Shown: positions 25,220 through 34,997, numbered from the stretch's first letter. The stretch is DNA of 64,000 nucleotides from JAJDFU01 sp964640855 (GCA_964640855.1 CAZXIX010000007.1:21472-85471), one strand, 5' to 3'. Notes: generated by a model from the sequence alone, not told the origin. Numbers and translations: made by a program.

Positions 25220-26074
25220 TCATTCGTTCAGGGTATGGATTTCGACCCGCCGGTTCAGGTGGCGGTTCTCCTCCGAATCGTTGGATGCCACGGGCTGGGT
25301 CTCTCCTTTGGATTCAATTCGGATCTGGGATTGAGGCACGCCTAGATCTGCCAGTTTCCGGGAAATGGTCAGGGCCCGATTGCGTCCCAGTCTCTGGTTG
25401 TAATCCTCAGGGCCTTTGGAATCCGTATGGCCGACCACCCGAATAGCTGCTCCGGAGGATTTCAACTTTTCGGCCAGTTCCTGGAGATACTCCTCCACCT
25501 GCGGATTGTATTCTTCTTCGGTGGAATTGTAAGGAAAGCGGAAGATCACCCGATCGGCCAGTTCCTGGAGCTCGAGGCCCGGATCTTCTTCCGTTTCGGG
25601 AGCCGGCATTTCAACTCCGAATTCCGTTCCGACAAAAAATCCTTGGGTAACGGGTTCCGTTGTCAGCGTTCGAGCCCTCAGCCGGATCCGGTCTTCCGGG
25701 ATATCTTGAGCGAAGAGATTGCTTACCGCCACGGCACGGGCGAGTCCCATGCTTTCGCTTTCGGCTGGAGTTTCCTCATCTTCGAAATACAGCCCCGTAA
25801 TCGTCAGGATGCCGTTTTCTCCCAGTTGGCCAAGCAAGGACTGCCGCAGGGAATCGAAGCCGGTATTGACGTTCGGCTCGGGATTGGAAAAGGAAAAATC
25901 AATGGGAAATCGTTGGAAATCGGTAGAGAGATCAGCGTCATCGACCCCGATTCCGGGAACTACAGCCTCTCCCATGCAGCCCGTACAGACCGTGTCCGAA
26001 CAAAAACGCAGACCGATTAAACTGTACAAAAGCCACGCAATGAGCAACAGGAGAATTCTCCAGGTGGTGGACAT
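25220..26074 (-). CDS. OmpA-family protein
   Basis: 284 residues. A hydrophobic N-terminal segment (about 6-22) is followed by three close cysteines (25, 30, 33; CSDTVCTGC). The middle (about 45-165) looks like a BON/OmpA-type repeat region with RARTLTTEPVT. The C-terminal OmpA domain (about 178-284) has GHTDSKGPEDYNQRLGRNRA and ESKGETQPVASNDSEENR. These match the peptidoglycan-binding pocket of the family, including its NRRVEI ending. It should tether the envelope to peptidoglycan. The cysteine cluster is unusual and could bind metal or form a lipid anchor, but it does not make a canonical lipobox. First gene of the pair with the helix-hairpin-helix protein, divergent from ffh. Confidence 0.88.
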   Translation of the reverse strand: MSTTWRILLLLIAWLLYSLIGLRFCSDTVCTGCMGEAVVPGIGVDDADLSTDFQRFPIDFSFSNPEPNVNTGFDSLRQSLLGQLGENGILTITGLYFEDEETPAESESMGLARAVAVSNLFAQDIPEDRIRLRARTLTTEPVTQGFFVGTEFGVEMPAPETEEDPGLELQELADRVIFRFPYNSTEEEYNPQVEEYLQELAEKLKSSGAAIRVVGHTDSKGPEDYNQRLGRNRALTISRKLADLGVPQSQIRIESKGETQPVASNDSEENRHLNRRVEIHTLNE

Positions 26075-26230
26075 ATAGCGGGTTTTAGATCATTATCGGA
26101 CCGGGGCCTGAACTATGCCGGCCCGGTTCGCGTCTAAATATACAGCAAAGAAGATTATGTTTTCATTTTATTTAGTCGATTTCTGCCGGAGTACGGTTGG
26201 AATTCCATTTTCAAAACCATTGGGGTTACC

Positions 26231-26238
26231 TATCTTTG
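26231..26238 (+). promoter_or_regulatory. -7 promoter element (TATCTTTG) for ffh
   Basis: Exact TAnnTTTG match, 29 bases before the ffh ATG. Only a partial -33 (TTTC, 18 bases upstream) is visible. Confidence 0.65.
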
Positions 26239-26266
26239 TAATCTTACGCAATCAGAGAAAGAAGAG

Positions 26267-27637
26267 ATGTTTGATAGTTTAAGCGATCGGTTAGAAGGTG
26301 CGTTCAAGGTTTTCACGGGCAATAACAAGCTCACGGAGATCAACATTGCCCAATCCGTCAAAGAGATCCGGCGTGCCCTGGTAGCGGCCGACGTCAACTA
26401 CAAAATAGCCAAGGAGTTTACCGACCGGGTCAAGGACAAGACCCTGGGGACGGAAAACATTCTTTCCTCCGTCTCCCCCGGGCAGTTGATGGTGAAAATC
26501 GTCCAGGACGAGCTTACCGAGCTGATGGGCGGCCAGCAGGTGGGCATCAATGTCAAGGGAAAGCCTGCCGTGGTCCTGATCGCAGGTCTTCAGGGTTCGG
26601 GAAAAACGACTTTTTCCGGTAAGCTGGCCAAATACCTCAAGGAAAAACAAAAGAAAAGCCCGCTGCTGGTGGCCGGCGACGTATATCGACCCGCGGCCAT
26701 CGATCAACTGAGCGTTTTGGGAGAACAGGTGAAGGTGCCGGTTTTTTCCGATTTAGACAGCAAGGACCCGGTAGACATCGCCCTGCGGTCTATAGGCCAC
26801 GCCCAGTCTCACGGGCATGATGTGGTGATCGTTGATACGGCCGGCCGACTGAGTATAGATCAGGAGATGATGGATGAGATCAGCCGCATCCGGGAAGCCG
26901 TTCAGCCCAACGAGACCCTGTTCGTAGTCGACTCCATGACCGGGCAGGATGCCGTCAACACCGCGAAAGCCTTCAACGACCGGCTCAATTTTGACGGGGT
27001 CGTGCTCACCAAACTGGACGGTGATACCCGCGGGGGTGCCGCCTTATCCATCAAATACACGGTAGGCAAGCCGATCAAGTTTGTCAGCGAAGGAGAGAAA
27101 ATGGAAGACCTGGACGTCTTCTACCCCGACCGAATGGCGCAGCGGATCCTCGGCATGGGAGATATTACCTCCTTTGTGGAAAAGGCTCAGGCCACTTTCG
27201 ACGAAAAAGAGGCCAAACGCCTGGAGCGGAAGATCAAAAAGAATAAATTCGATTTCAACGACTTCCTCAGCCAGATCAACCAACTCCGGAAGATGGGGGA
27301 TCTGAAAAGCCTGATGAAGATGATCCCGGGCATGAGCAAGATGCTCAAAGACGTGGATATCGACAATAACGCTTTTAACAAGGTCGAAGCGATCATTTTA
27401 TCGATGACCCCGGAAGAGCGTGCCAGCCCGGAGATCATGAATACCAGTCGGAAAAGGCGGATCGCCAAAGGCTGCGGTCACCAACTGGAGGACATCAATG
27501 CCTTCATGAAGCAGTTTGAACAAATGCGGAAAATGATGCATCAGTTCAGCAAATCCCCGGCCATGATGGGCCAGGGTCCCGGAGGCGGCGGACGTGGATC
27601 TTCCCAACTGCGCAAAATGAGTCGCAAAAGGCGCTAG
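26267..27637 (+). CDS. ffh: signal recognition particle protein Ffh (SRP54)
   Basis: 456 residues. Ffh binds 4.5S RNA and signal sequences of nascent membrane proteins and docks with FtsY. The N domain precedes the G domain, which has GLQGSGKTT, DTAGR and TKLDGD. A methionine-rich M domain follows, with MIPGMSKML and the RNA-binding RKRRIAKGCG. The tail is Gly/Ser/Arg-rich. Length and order are normal. It is followed after 38 bases by the fatty-acid hydroxylase gene on the same strand. The 4.5S RNA gene is not seen in this window. Confidence 0.97.
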   Translation: MFDSLSDRLEGAFKVFTGNNKLTEINIAQSVKEIRRALVAADVNYKIAKEFTDRVKDKTLGTENILSSVSPGQLMVKIVQDELTELMGGQQVGINVKGKPAVVLIAGLQGSGKTTFSGKLAKYLKEKQKKSPLLVAGDVYRPAAIDQLSVLGEQVKVPVFSDLDSKDPVDIALRSIGHAQSHGHDVVIVDTAGRLSIDQEMMDEISRIREAVQPNETLFVVDSMTGQDAVNTAKAFNDRLNFDGVVLTKLDGDTRGGAALSIKYTVGKPIKFVSEGEKMEDLDVFYPDRMAQRILGMGDITSFVEKAQATFDEKEAKRLERKIKKNKFDFNDFLSQINQLRKMGDLKSLMKMIPGMSKMLKDVDIDNNAFNKVEAIILSMTPEERASPEIMNTSRKRRIAKGCGHQLEDINAFMKQFEQMRKMMHQFSKSPAMMGQGPGGGGRGSSQLRKMSRKRR

Positions 27638-27675
27638 TATCCCCCTTTTCCCGTCACCGGTCAAACGTATATCTT

Positions 27676-28962
27676 GTGGAAGCCTACGCCAACGCTTTAC
27701 TGTTCGCCATCCCCGGCTTTATGGTGCTGATCCTGATCGAAGCACTCTACGGCCACTTTCGTAAGAAGCAGACTTTTCGAGGCATGGATACCGTTTCCAG
27801 CCTGAGTTCGGGAATTACCAATGTGGTCAAAGATTCCCTGGGGCTGATCGTTGCCCTGATCACCTATCCGTTTCTGTTGAACCTCCTGGCCCTCCAGAAA
27901 CTGGAAGCTACCTGGCCCGTCTATGTGATCGGCTTTATTGCCATCGATTTTGCTGGCTATTGGTCCCATCGGCTCAACCACAGTGTCAACGTGTTCTGGA
28001 ACCGGCATATCGTTCACCACAGCAGCGAAGAATTCAACCTGGCCTGCGCCCTTCGGCAATCCGTTTCCAATATACTGGGCTTTTATGCCGTCTTTCTGAT
28101 CCCGGCAGCTTTGATCGGTGTGCTCGAGCAGGTCATTGGCCTGTTGGCCCCGCTGCATCTCTTCGCCCAGTTCTGGTACCACACCCGACACATTCCCAAA
28201 ATGGGCTGGCTGGAGTATGTCATCATCACTCCAAGCCAACATCGCGTTCATCATGCCATCAATCCCGAATATCTGGATAAAAACCTGGGGCAGATCTTTT
28301 CGGTCTGGGACCGGATGTTCGGCACTTTCCAGGAGGAATTGGACGAAGTGCCGCCTGTATACGGCGTCACTCGCCCGGTAAGTACCTGGAACCCCATCAA
28401 GATCAACTTTCAGCATATCTGGTTATTGGCACAAGATGCCTGGCGTACCCAAAACGTCTGGGACAAGGCGAGGGTCTGGTTCATGCCCACCGGTTGGAGG
28501 CCACCGGATGTGGCCGAGCGATATCCCGTCAGGAAGATCGAGGATGTTTACCATTTCGATCGCTATTCCAGTTCTGACTCCAGACTCCTTTTGGTTTGGT
28601 CCTGGTTCCAGCTGATCAGCGTGACGCTGCTACTCCTGTTCATGCTCAGCCAATTCGGGAACATCTCCCGGGAAGGCTTAGTGCTGTATGGCGGCATTCT
28701 CTTCCTGAGCATTTACGGATTTACATCGCTGATGGACCTGGATCGCAGCGCTTTGTGGGTCGAACTGGCCCGGGGATCGATCGGTCTGGGCATCATTTAC
28801 TTTACCGGGGGTTGGTTTGGGATTGACCCGGTTATGCCAGGCGGCTCGATCGTGGTGGCCTCCTACTTCCTGATCACTCTTTTGGGAAGTGTCTATTTTC
28901 ATCAGACGGAAGTGTTGTCCCGGCAACAAAACAACGGTATGCAACGAGCGGTGAGCAAATAA
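27676..28962 (+). CDS. sterol desaturase / fatty-acid hydroxylase family membrane protein
   Basis: 428 residues with several hydrophobic segments. It carries the di-iron histidine clusters of the fatty-acid hydroxylase superfamily: HRLNHSVN with RHIVHH (about residues 98-116), HTRHIP (about 172-177) and HRVHHAIN (about 192-199). These enzymes use O2 to hydroxylate or desaturate lipids in the membrane. The last 120 residues form an additional hydrophobic region. The true substrate is not predictable. A GTG start is used; no ATG lies near the conserved N-terminus. It is convergent with the dehydrogenase gene at 29025. Confidence 0.88.
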   Translation: MEAYANALLFAIPGFMVLILIEALYGHFRKKQTFRGMDTVSSLSSGITNVVKDSLGLIVALITYPFLLNLLALQKLEATWPVYVIGFIAIDFAGYWSHRLNHSVNVFWNRHIVHHSSEEFNLACALRQSVSNILGFYAVFLIPAALIGVLEQVIGLLAPLHLFAQFWYHTRHIPKMGWLEYVIITPSQHRVHHAINPEYLDKNLGQIFSVWDRMFGTFQEELDEVPPVYGVTRPVSTWNPIKINFQHIWLLAQDAWRTQNVWDKARVWFMPTGWRPPDVAERYPVRKIEDVYHFDRYSSSDSRLLLVWSWFQLISVTLLLLFMLSQFGNISREGLVLYGGILFLSIYGFTSLMDLDRSALWVELARGSIGLGIIYFTGGWFGIDPVMPGGSIVVASYFLITLLGSVYFHQTEVLSRQQNNGMQRAVSK

Positions 28963-29024
28963 TGCCGTGCGTGTCAACCGGCTCCACCCGCAGGAATGCG
29001 ATCAGGTAATTCCATGCCCCAGAC

Positions 29025-29918
29025 CTATCCTTTTCGAAAAGCCGGCGCCACCTTTTTCTCTTTGCTACCGGCTTCGTACTGGTAGAACCCTTCTCCGGAT
29101 TTGACGCCCAGCTTGCCCGCCGTGACCATGTTCACCAATAAGGGACAAGGTGCATACTTGGGGTTTCCCAATCCATCGTGCAGAACATGCAAGATAGAAA
29201 GACAGACATCCAAGCCGATGAAGTCAGCCAGATGCAGCGGTCCCATGGGATGAGCCATACCCAGCATCATGACGGTATCGATCTCTTCTACTCCGGCCAC
29301 CCCCTCATGCAAAGAGATAATGGCCTCGTTGATCATCGGCATCAAAATCCGGTTGGCTACAAACCCCGGATAGTCATTCACTTCGACGGGGGTCTTCCCC
29401 AGTTTGCGGGAAAGTTCCATGATCCGGGTTGTGGTCTCCTCCGAGGTGGCATACCCCCGGATGACTTCTACCAGTTTCATGACGGGTACCGGATTCATGA
29501 AGTGCATCCCAATGACCTTTTCCGGCCTCCGGGTGGCAGCTGCGATTCGAGTGATGGAGATGGATGAGGTATTGGTTGACAGAAGTGTTTCCGGCGGGCA
29601 GAGCTCATCCAATTCAGCAAATATTCGGAGCTTGAGGTCCACGTTTTCCGTTGCCGCTTCCACCACCAGATCGGCTTCATTCACCCCTTCACTGGTTTGG
29701 GTAAAAGGGGTCAGTCGATGAAGGGTAGCTTCTTTCTCGGCAGAAGATATTTTCTCTTTTTTGATGAGTCGATCCAGATTCCGGGAAATGGTACTCAAAG
29801 CCTTTTCGAGCGCTTTGTCCGATATATCAATCAGGCTTACGTCGAAACCGCTTTGCGCAAAAACATGGGCAATCCCATTGCCCATGGTACCGGCTCCGAT
29901 GACAGCAATTTTTTTCAT
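29025..29918 (-). CDS. 3-hydroxyacyl-CoA (3-hydroxybutyryl-CoA) dehydrogenase
   Basis: 297 residues, the usual length. The enzyme interconverts 3-hydroxyacyl-CoA and 3-oxoacyl-CoA with NAD(P). The dinucleotide fold begins at once (IGAGTMGNGIA, residues 6-16). HFMNPVPVMKLVEVI and the C-terminal domain (YPGFVANRILMPMINEA) are typical of the Hbd/PaaH group. The frame is open back to 30017, but ATG 29918 places the Rossmann motif at its normal distance. TACTTTCG at 29951-29958 (minus) is one base off the -7 consensus and supports this start. Confidence 0.93.
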   Translation of the reverse strand: MKKIAVIGAGTMGNGIAHVFAQSGFDVSLIDISDKALEKALSTISRNLDRLIKKEKISSAEKEATLHRLTPFTQTSEGVNEADLVVEAATENVDLKLRIFAELDELCPPETLLSTNTSSISITRIAAATRRPEKVIGMHFMNPVPVMKLVEVIRGYATSEETTTRIMELSRKLGKTPVEVNDYPGFVANRILMPMINEAIISLHEGVAGVEEIDTVMMLGMAHPMGPLHLADFIGLDVCLSILHVLHDGLGNPKYAPCPLLVNMVTAGKLGVKSGEGFYQYEAGSKEKKVAPAFRKG

Positions 29919-29982
29919 ACCGTATTTTTTTGAAGGTTGGCCTGGGGAGGCGAAAGTAGAAAAACGAAGGGATTTCGTAGCC

Positions 29983-30020
29983 AAAAAAAGCATGCCATCC
30001 GGCGAACCGAATGGCATGCT
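29983..30020 (-). terminator. intrinsic terminator of the TPR gene
   Basis: AGCATGCCAT (29989-29998) pairs perfectly with ATGGCATGCT (30011-30020), loop 12. Read on the minus strand, the stem is followed by seven T (29983-29989). It lies 24 bases after the stop of the TPR gene. Confidence 0.85.
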
Positions 30021-30043
30021 CTTCCAATCCCCAGGTCGGGACC

Positions 30044-31393
30044 TTACTTATTGAAATAGGAATCGTCGTTGGTTTCGCCGGATTCCAGCTTTTCCAAGCG
30101 GGCCTTGAATTCGTTAGACATTTCAATGTCGTTCTTCTTGGCGTAGATCTCCTTAAGGGCGATCAGCGTGTTCCGGTCATTCGGGTCCAGGCTTTCCGCC
30201 TTCTGGAAATAAGGCAGGGCCTTGTCGAATTCTTCAAAGATCTTGTCCTGCAAAGCTTCGTATTTGGCCGTACCCTCTTTGGAGTAATCATTTTCAAGAA
30301 CGGCAAGTTCTTTACTCATCAAGGCGGCTTTGTTATAATACAAAGCACCTACGGAATAAGTCGCATTGACGTTATCCGGGTCTATTTCCAGGGCCTGGTC
30401 ATAGTACTTCAGCGCCTTGTCGAAATATTCCTGGGCATTTTCTTCTCCGGCTTCCAGCGATTTTTGATAGAGCTGGTCGTAAACGCTGCCGGCGGTAGCA
30501 TAGAGGGATGGATTGTCGGGTTCGGCTTTGATGCCTTCTTCCAGCCTTCCGATCAGCACATCCAATTTGCCCTGGCGAAGGAAATGGTTGATCTCGGCAA
30601 ACAACAAGGAGGTTGTGTCCGGATATTTTTCACGACCCTTTTGCAAGTATGCGTAGGCTTCTTCCTGATCTCCTCCTTCGGATACGATCGAATACATCAG
30701 TTCGTAGATGAGGGGATCATCATAGTTCATTTCGATCAACTCATCGATCAGGCGCCTGGCGTCCTCGGGGCGTTGGGCCTGGACGGCTGCCAGAGCCGTG
30801 TAGAACACTTGCTGGCCGTAGCGATCTGCCGATTCGTCCAGGGCGCTGTCTTCGCCGTTTTCCTTGAGCAATTTGTGGACTTCCAGGGTAGCGTTGAAAT
30901 GCTTGTAGGCATTGTCGTAATCCCCTACCGAAGGATCGTACAAAATGGCACCGTAGCTGACCAACGAATTCTGGATAGCGGCCATGTTTTCGAGAGCCTG
31001 GCTTTGATCCCTGCCCTTTTCGGCCATCGAAAAGGCCTTTTTATAGGCTTCAACAGCATCGAGATAAGGGGTTTCCATATCAGGGATACCCTCGATATTG
31101 GCAAACTGAGCCATGTTCGGATCCTTGGATTGAAGGATCTTGGAGCCGATGGCCGCGTAAATATCTCCCTTCAGGATCCAGGTATCCGCTTCGGAGGCCA
31201 GGACCTCGTCTTTCTCGGCCAACTGGATGTTGGCATAAGCTTCCGCCAGTTTGGCATTATCGTTTTGGTCCAGGTTAAAGCTGTTTAAGCTGGAACTGGC
31301 TTTTCTCAGCGCCTTTTTGGCTTCTTTATCCTGAGCGATTCCCGCATTTACTACGAGAAACGCGCTGATCAGCAATAGAAATAAAGATCTCAT
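30044..31393 (-). CDS. secreted tetratricopeptide-repeat protein
   Basis: 449 residues with a signal peptide (about 1-20, ending near GIAQ). The rest is helical and built of TPR-like repeats, clearest near ALKYYDQALEIDPDNVNATY and FDKALPYFQKAESLDPNDR. TPR domains bind protein partners, so this is likely a periplasmic scaffold. There is no lipobox. No enzymatic motif. It follows gyrA by 49 bases on the same strand and ends at a strong terminator, so it may be read from the gyrA transcript; I see no separate promoter. Confidence 0.88.
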   Translation of the reverse strand: MRSLFLLLISAFLVVNAGIAQDKEAKKALRKASSSLNSFNLDQNDNAKLAEAYANIQLAEKDEVLASEADTWILKGDIYAAIGSKILQSKDPNMAQFANIEGIPDMETPYLDAVEAYKKAFSMAEKGRDQSQALENMAAIQNSLVSYGAILYDPSVGDYDNAYKHFNATLEVHKLLKENGEDSALDESADRYGQQVFYTALAAVQAQRPEDARRLIDELIEMNYDDPLIYELMYSIVSEGGDQEEAYAYLQKGREKYPDTTSLLFAEINHFLRQGKLDVLIGRLEEGIKAEPDNPSLYATAGSVYDQLYQKSLEAGEENAQEYFDKALKYYDQALEIDPDNVNATYSVGALYYNKAALMSKELAVLENDYSKEGTAKYEALQDKIFEEFDKALPYFQKAESLDPNDRNTLIALKEIYAKKNDIEMSNEFKARLEKLESGETNDDSYFNK

Positions 31394-31442
31394 GTCAAAT
31401 GGTTTGTTAATGGTCTATTTTGGATTCAAGATAAAAAGTATC

Positions 31443-34022
31443 TCATTCTTCTGATTCGGGCTCTTCCATCGTCATCTCCTCATCACCGTTTTTCGGGATT
31501 ACGGTCACATCGGCAATTTCGTCTTCTTCGTCCAGCCGGATTACCCGCACCCCCTGGGTGGCTCGCCCCATGACGCGAATATCTGAAACCGGGAGACGGA
31601 TGCTGATGCCGGATCGATTGATGATCATCAGGTCATCTTGATCCTTTACAGCCTTTATAGCGACCAAACTGCCCGTCTTTTCGGTCACTTGCATGGTTTT
31701 GACCCCTTTTCCGCCGCGGTTGGTCAGCCGATACTCGTCAAATTGGGATCGTTTGCCGTTCCCTTTTTCAGATACGACCAAGATGGTCGTTTCCTGATCG
31801 GAAGGATCTATGACGATCATGCCAACGACGGCATTTTTTTTGTCACCCCCCAGGTCCATGCCCCGGACTCCCGTAGCCGATCGTCCCATGCTTCGAACCT
31901 TTTCTTCTTCAAAGCGAATGGCATAGCCGGATTTGGAAGCCAGGACTACCTGGCGTTTCCCGTCGGTCAGGCGCGCCTCCAGCAACTGGTCCCCTTCATT
32001 GACGTTGATGGCGATGATGCCGTCTCGTCTGGGGCGCGAAAATGCCTCGACCATCGTCTTCTTCACCATACCGTTACGAGTAGCGAAGAGGATGTAATGG
32101 TTGGTCAGAAAGTCCTGATCGCCCAGATCTTTAACAATAATATAAGCTTTGACCCGATCCTCCTTGGGCATGGAAAGGATATTCTGAATGGCGCGGCCGC
32201 TGGAGTTTTTCCCGGCTTCGGGAATCTCGTAGGCGCGCAACCAATAGCATTTTCCGGCCTCCGTAAAGAACATCAGGTAATTATGGTTGGTGGCCAGGAA
32301 AAGATGCTCGACAAAATCGGATTCCCGGGTCTTGGCTCCTTTGGCCCCCCGGCCCCCGCGGCTTTGTCTCCGGTATTCGGAAGCGGAGGTTCGCTTGACG
32401 TATCCCAGATGAGAGATCGTGATGATCACTTCCTCATCTTCGATCAAATCTTCCAGACTGATCTCTCCATCACTAACACTTATTTGCGTTCGACGTTCGT
32501 CGCCATATTTGTCGCGCACCTCGACCAGCTCTTCCTGGATGATCTCTCGCTGCAGTTCCTCACTGGCCAGAATGGCGCGGAATCGCTCGATCTGTTTTTT
32601 CAGTTCCTCGTACTCCTCCCGGACTTTTTCTCTTTCCAACCCGGTCAGTTTCTGCAGGCGCATATCCAGGATAGCGCGAGCCTGCACTTCGGTCAGGACC
32701 TGCTCCTGAGCCAGCTCCTCCCCTTCTTCGGGGGCCATTTCTTCGATCAGGGGCCGGAATTGCTCCCAAAAAGCTTCCCGATCGTCGATAAATTCGCCGG
32801 CCATGAGGCCGTTGCGGGCCTCTTCCGGAGTAGCTGAGGATCGGATCAGATTGATCACGGCATCCAGATAGTCGAGCGCGATCAGAAGGCCGACCAGGAT
32901 GTGGGCTCGCTCCAGGGCTTTGCGGAGGTCATAGCGCGTGCGCCTCACCACCACTTCCAGTCGGAATTTGATGAACTCCTCGATCATGTCCTTCAGATTG
33001 AGGAGTTTGGGGCGCCCGCGCACCAGAGCAACGTTGTTTACACTGTAAGAGGTTTGTAGAGGGGTGTATTTATAGAACTGGCTGAGGACAACCTGAGCGA
33101 TGGCATCGTTTTTCACTTCCACCACGATCCGGACTTCGTCGCGTGCGGATTCGTCCCGCAATTCCCGGACGCCATCGATCTTGCCTTCGTTGGCCACCTC
33201 GGCCATCTTGACGATCAAGGCGGCCTTGTTCACCTGGTATGGGATTTCCGTAATAACGATGGTCTCCCCGCCGCTGGGAGTCGTCTGGATCTCGGCTTTG
33301 GCGCGAACCACGATCCGGCCCCGGCCGGTGGTAAAGGCATCCAGTGCGCCTTGTAAACCATAGATGATCCCGCCGGTGGGGAAGTCAGGTGCCTTGATGA
33401 ATTTGGCGAGTTCCTGGACACTGATCTCCGGGTTCTCGAGCGTCGCCAGGATCCCTTCTACCACTTCGGTGAGGTTGTGGGGAAGCATATTCGTGGCCAT
33501 ACCCACGGCAATTCCGGAGGCCCCGTTCACCAACAGATTCGGGATCTTGGCCGGAAGCACGATCGGCTCCTGAGTGGAGTCGTCGAAGTTTAATTGAAAA
33601 TCGACCGTCTCCTTGTTGATGTCGGCCAGCATCTCATCGGCAATGCGCTGAAGCCGAGCTTCTGTGTATCGCATAGCCGCGGGGCTGTCTCCGTCCATGG
33701 AGCCGAAGTTCCCCTGACCATCGACCAGAGGATAGCGCAAACTCCAGGGCTGGGCCATCCGGACCATCGTATCGTATACCGAAGAATCTCCATGGGGATG
33801 ATATTTACCCAGGACTTCCCCGACGATACGAGCCGATTTCTTGTAGGCCTTGTTGTAGGTGAGGCCCAGGTCGGACATGCCGAAGAGTACCCTCCGGTGC
33901 ACGGGTTTCAGCCCGTCCCGGACATCGGGCAAGGCCCTGGAAATAATCACCGACATCGAATAATCGATGTAGGCCGATTTCATTTCATCCTCAATGTTGA
34001 CAGGTGTAATGCGCTGACTCAA
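31443..34022 (-). CDS. gyrA: DNA gyrase subunit A
   Basis: 859 residues. With GyrB it introduces negative supercoils. The active-site tyrosine is at about 119 (AAMRYTEARLQ). The quinolone-determining loop HPHGDSSVYD has Ser80 and Asp84, the residues usual in drug-sensitive enzymes. The GyrA box QSRGGRG lies near residue 560, which identifies it as gyrase and not topoisomerase IV ParC, and the C-terminal pinwheel domain follows. The start is a TTG at 34022; the first ATG (residue 14) would remove conserved sequence (INIE-type). TATTTTTC (34043-34050, minus) is a near-match -7. The gene is divergent from ubiE. Confidence 0.97.
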   Translation of the reverse strand: MSQRITPVNIEDEMKSAYIDYSMSVIISRALPDVRDGLKPVHRRVLFGMSDLGLTYNKAYKKSARIVGEVLGKYHPHGDSSVYDTMVRMAQPWSLRYPLVDGQGNFGSMDGDSPAAMRYTEARLQRIADEMLADINKETVDFQLNFDDSTQEPIVLPAKIPNLLVNGASGIAVGMATNMLPHNLTEVVEGILATLENPEISVQELAKFIKAPDFPTGGIIYGLQGALDAFTTGRGRIVVRAKAEIQTTPSGGETIVITEIPYQVNKAALIVKMAEVANEGKIDGVRELRDESARDEVRIVVEVKNDAIAQVVLSQFYKYTPLQTSYSVNNVALVRGRPKLLNLKDMIEEFIKFRLEVVVRRTRYDLRKALERAHILVGLLIALDYLDAVINLIRSSATPEEARNGLMAGEFIDDREAFWEQFRPLIEEMAPEEGEELAQEQVLTEVQARAILDMRLQKLTGLEREKVREEYEELKKQIERFRAILASEELQREIIQEELVEVRDKYGDERRTQISVSDGEISLEDLIEDEEVIITISHLGYVKRTSASEYRRQSRGGRGAKGAKTRESDFVEHLFLATNHNYLMFFTEAGKCYWLRAYEIPEAGKNSSGRAIQNILSMPKEDRVKAYIIVKDLGDQDFLTNHYILFATRNGMVKKTMVEAFSRPRRDGIIAINVNEGDQLLEARLTDGKRQVVLASKSGYAIRFEEEKVRSMGRSATGVRGMDLGGDKKNAVVGMIVIDPSDQETTILVVSEKGNGKRSQFDEYRLTNRGGKGVKTMQVTEKTGSLVAIKAVKDQDDLMIINRSGISIRLPVSDIRVMGRATQGVRVIRLDEEDEIADVTVIPKNGDEEMTMEEPESEE

Positions 34023-34243
34023 GGTAGATTAACCTTTGGTTTGAAAAATAGTGTAGCCCGGATTGACAGGAAGCGCTGTTTTGATCCCGTAAAAATACGA
34101 AAAAAAGCCCGATCCCAGACTAGATTCGTAAGTATTCCCTCAAAATTAAGAGGGAAGTAAAATCTCAAAAATTACCATTTAAAATGCTGATATTCAATTT
34201 TTTAGACTTCCCAACTGAACCAAAGGCAAGCTAGAGGAATTTC

Positions 34244-34251
34244 TATCTTTG
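34244..34251 (+). promoter_or_regulatory. -7 promoter element (TATCTTTG) for ubiE-porT
   Basis: Exact TAnnTTTG, 18 bases before the ubiE ATG, which implies a very short leader. Confidence 0.65.
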
Positions 34252-34268
34252 CAAAAATCCGGAAAATT

Positions 34269-34997
34269 ATGCCGCAGGAAGTCAAACCCTACCATCCGGA
34301 GGGAGAGAAGAAGGATCAGGTGGAAAAGATGTTCAACCGTATAGCACCCCATTACGACGGGCTGAATCGCTTTCTTTCCCTGGGAATAGACGTTGTCTGG
34401 CGGAGGAAGGCCGTCCGTACGCTCCAGGCTCCGCCCGAGGCCCGCATTTTGGACGTTGCCACCGGCACGGCAGATGTGGCCCTGGAAATCTACCGCCAAC
34501 ACCGGCCCAAAGAGATCCTCGGGGTCGACATCGCCAACCAGATGTTGGATATCGGACGCCGGAAAATTCAGAAAAAGAATTGGGAGGAGGCCATACAGTT
34601 GGAACAAGGCGATTCGGAAAATCTGCGATTTGCAGACAATACCTTCGATGGCGCTACCGTTGCTTTCGGAGTACGTAATTTTCAAAACCTGTCAAAAGGG
34701 CTGGGAGAAATCTATCGCGTGCTCAAACCGGGCGGACAGCTGGTAGTGCTGGAGTTTTCCAAGCCCCGCATCTTCCCCCTCAAACAGGTTTATCATTTCT
34801 ATTTTCGAAATATTCTGCCGCTGATCGGACGTTTTACTTCCAGAGATCCACGGGCTTACGCCTACTTATACGAATCGGTTCAGGCCTTTCCCGACGGAGA
34901 TGCCTTCGAAGCGGAATTAAAAAAATCAGGTTACACGATCACGGCATGCAAACCACTGACCTTCGGCATATGCTCCGTTTACTGGGCCCAAAAATAG
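34269..34997 (+). CDS. ubiE: demethylmenaquinone methyltransferase (UbiE/MenG)
   Basis: 242 residues. It methylates demethylmenaquinone (and ubiquinone precursors elsewhere) with S-adenosylmethionine, the last step of menaquinone synthesis. Motifs: MFNRIAPHYD, LDVATGTADVAL (SAM loop), GVDIANQML, and FGVRNFQN with KPGGQLVVLEFSKP. The presence of mqnB in the same window makes menaquinone the likely product. It overlaps porT by 28 bases. Confidence 0.95.
   Translation: MPQEVKPYHPEGEKKDQVEKMFNRIAPHYDGLNRFLSLGIDVVWRRKAVRTLQAPPEARILDVATGTADVALEIYRQHRPKEILGVDIANQMLDIGRRKIQKKNWEEAIQLEQGDSENLRFADNTFDGATVAFGVRNFQNLSKGLGEIYRVLKPGGQLVVLEFSKPRIFPLKQVYHFYFRNILPLIGRFTSRDPRAYAYLYESVQAFPDGDAFEAELKKSGYTITACKPLTFGICSVYWAQK

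Noticed and set aside
30011..31288. A 425-codon open frame antisense to the TPR gene
   Set aside because: The sense strand has a signal peptide, TPRs and a terminator; the antisense product has no recognisable feature.
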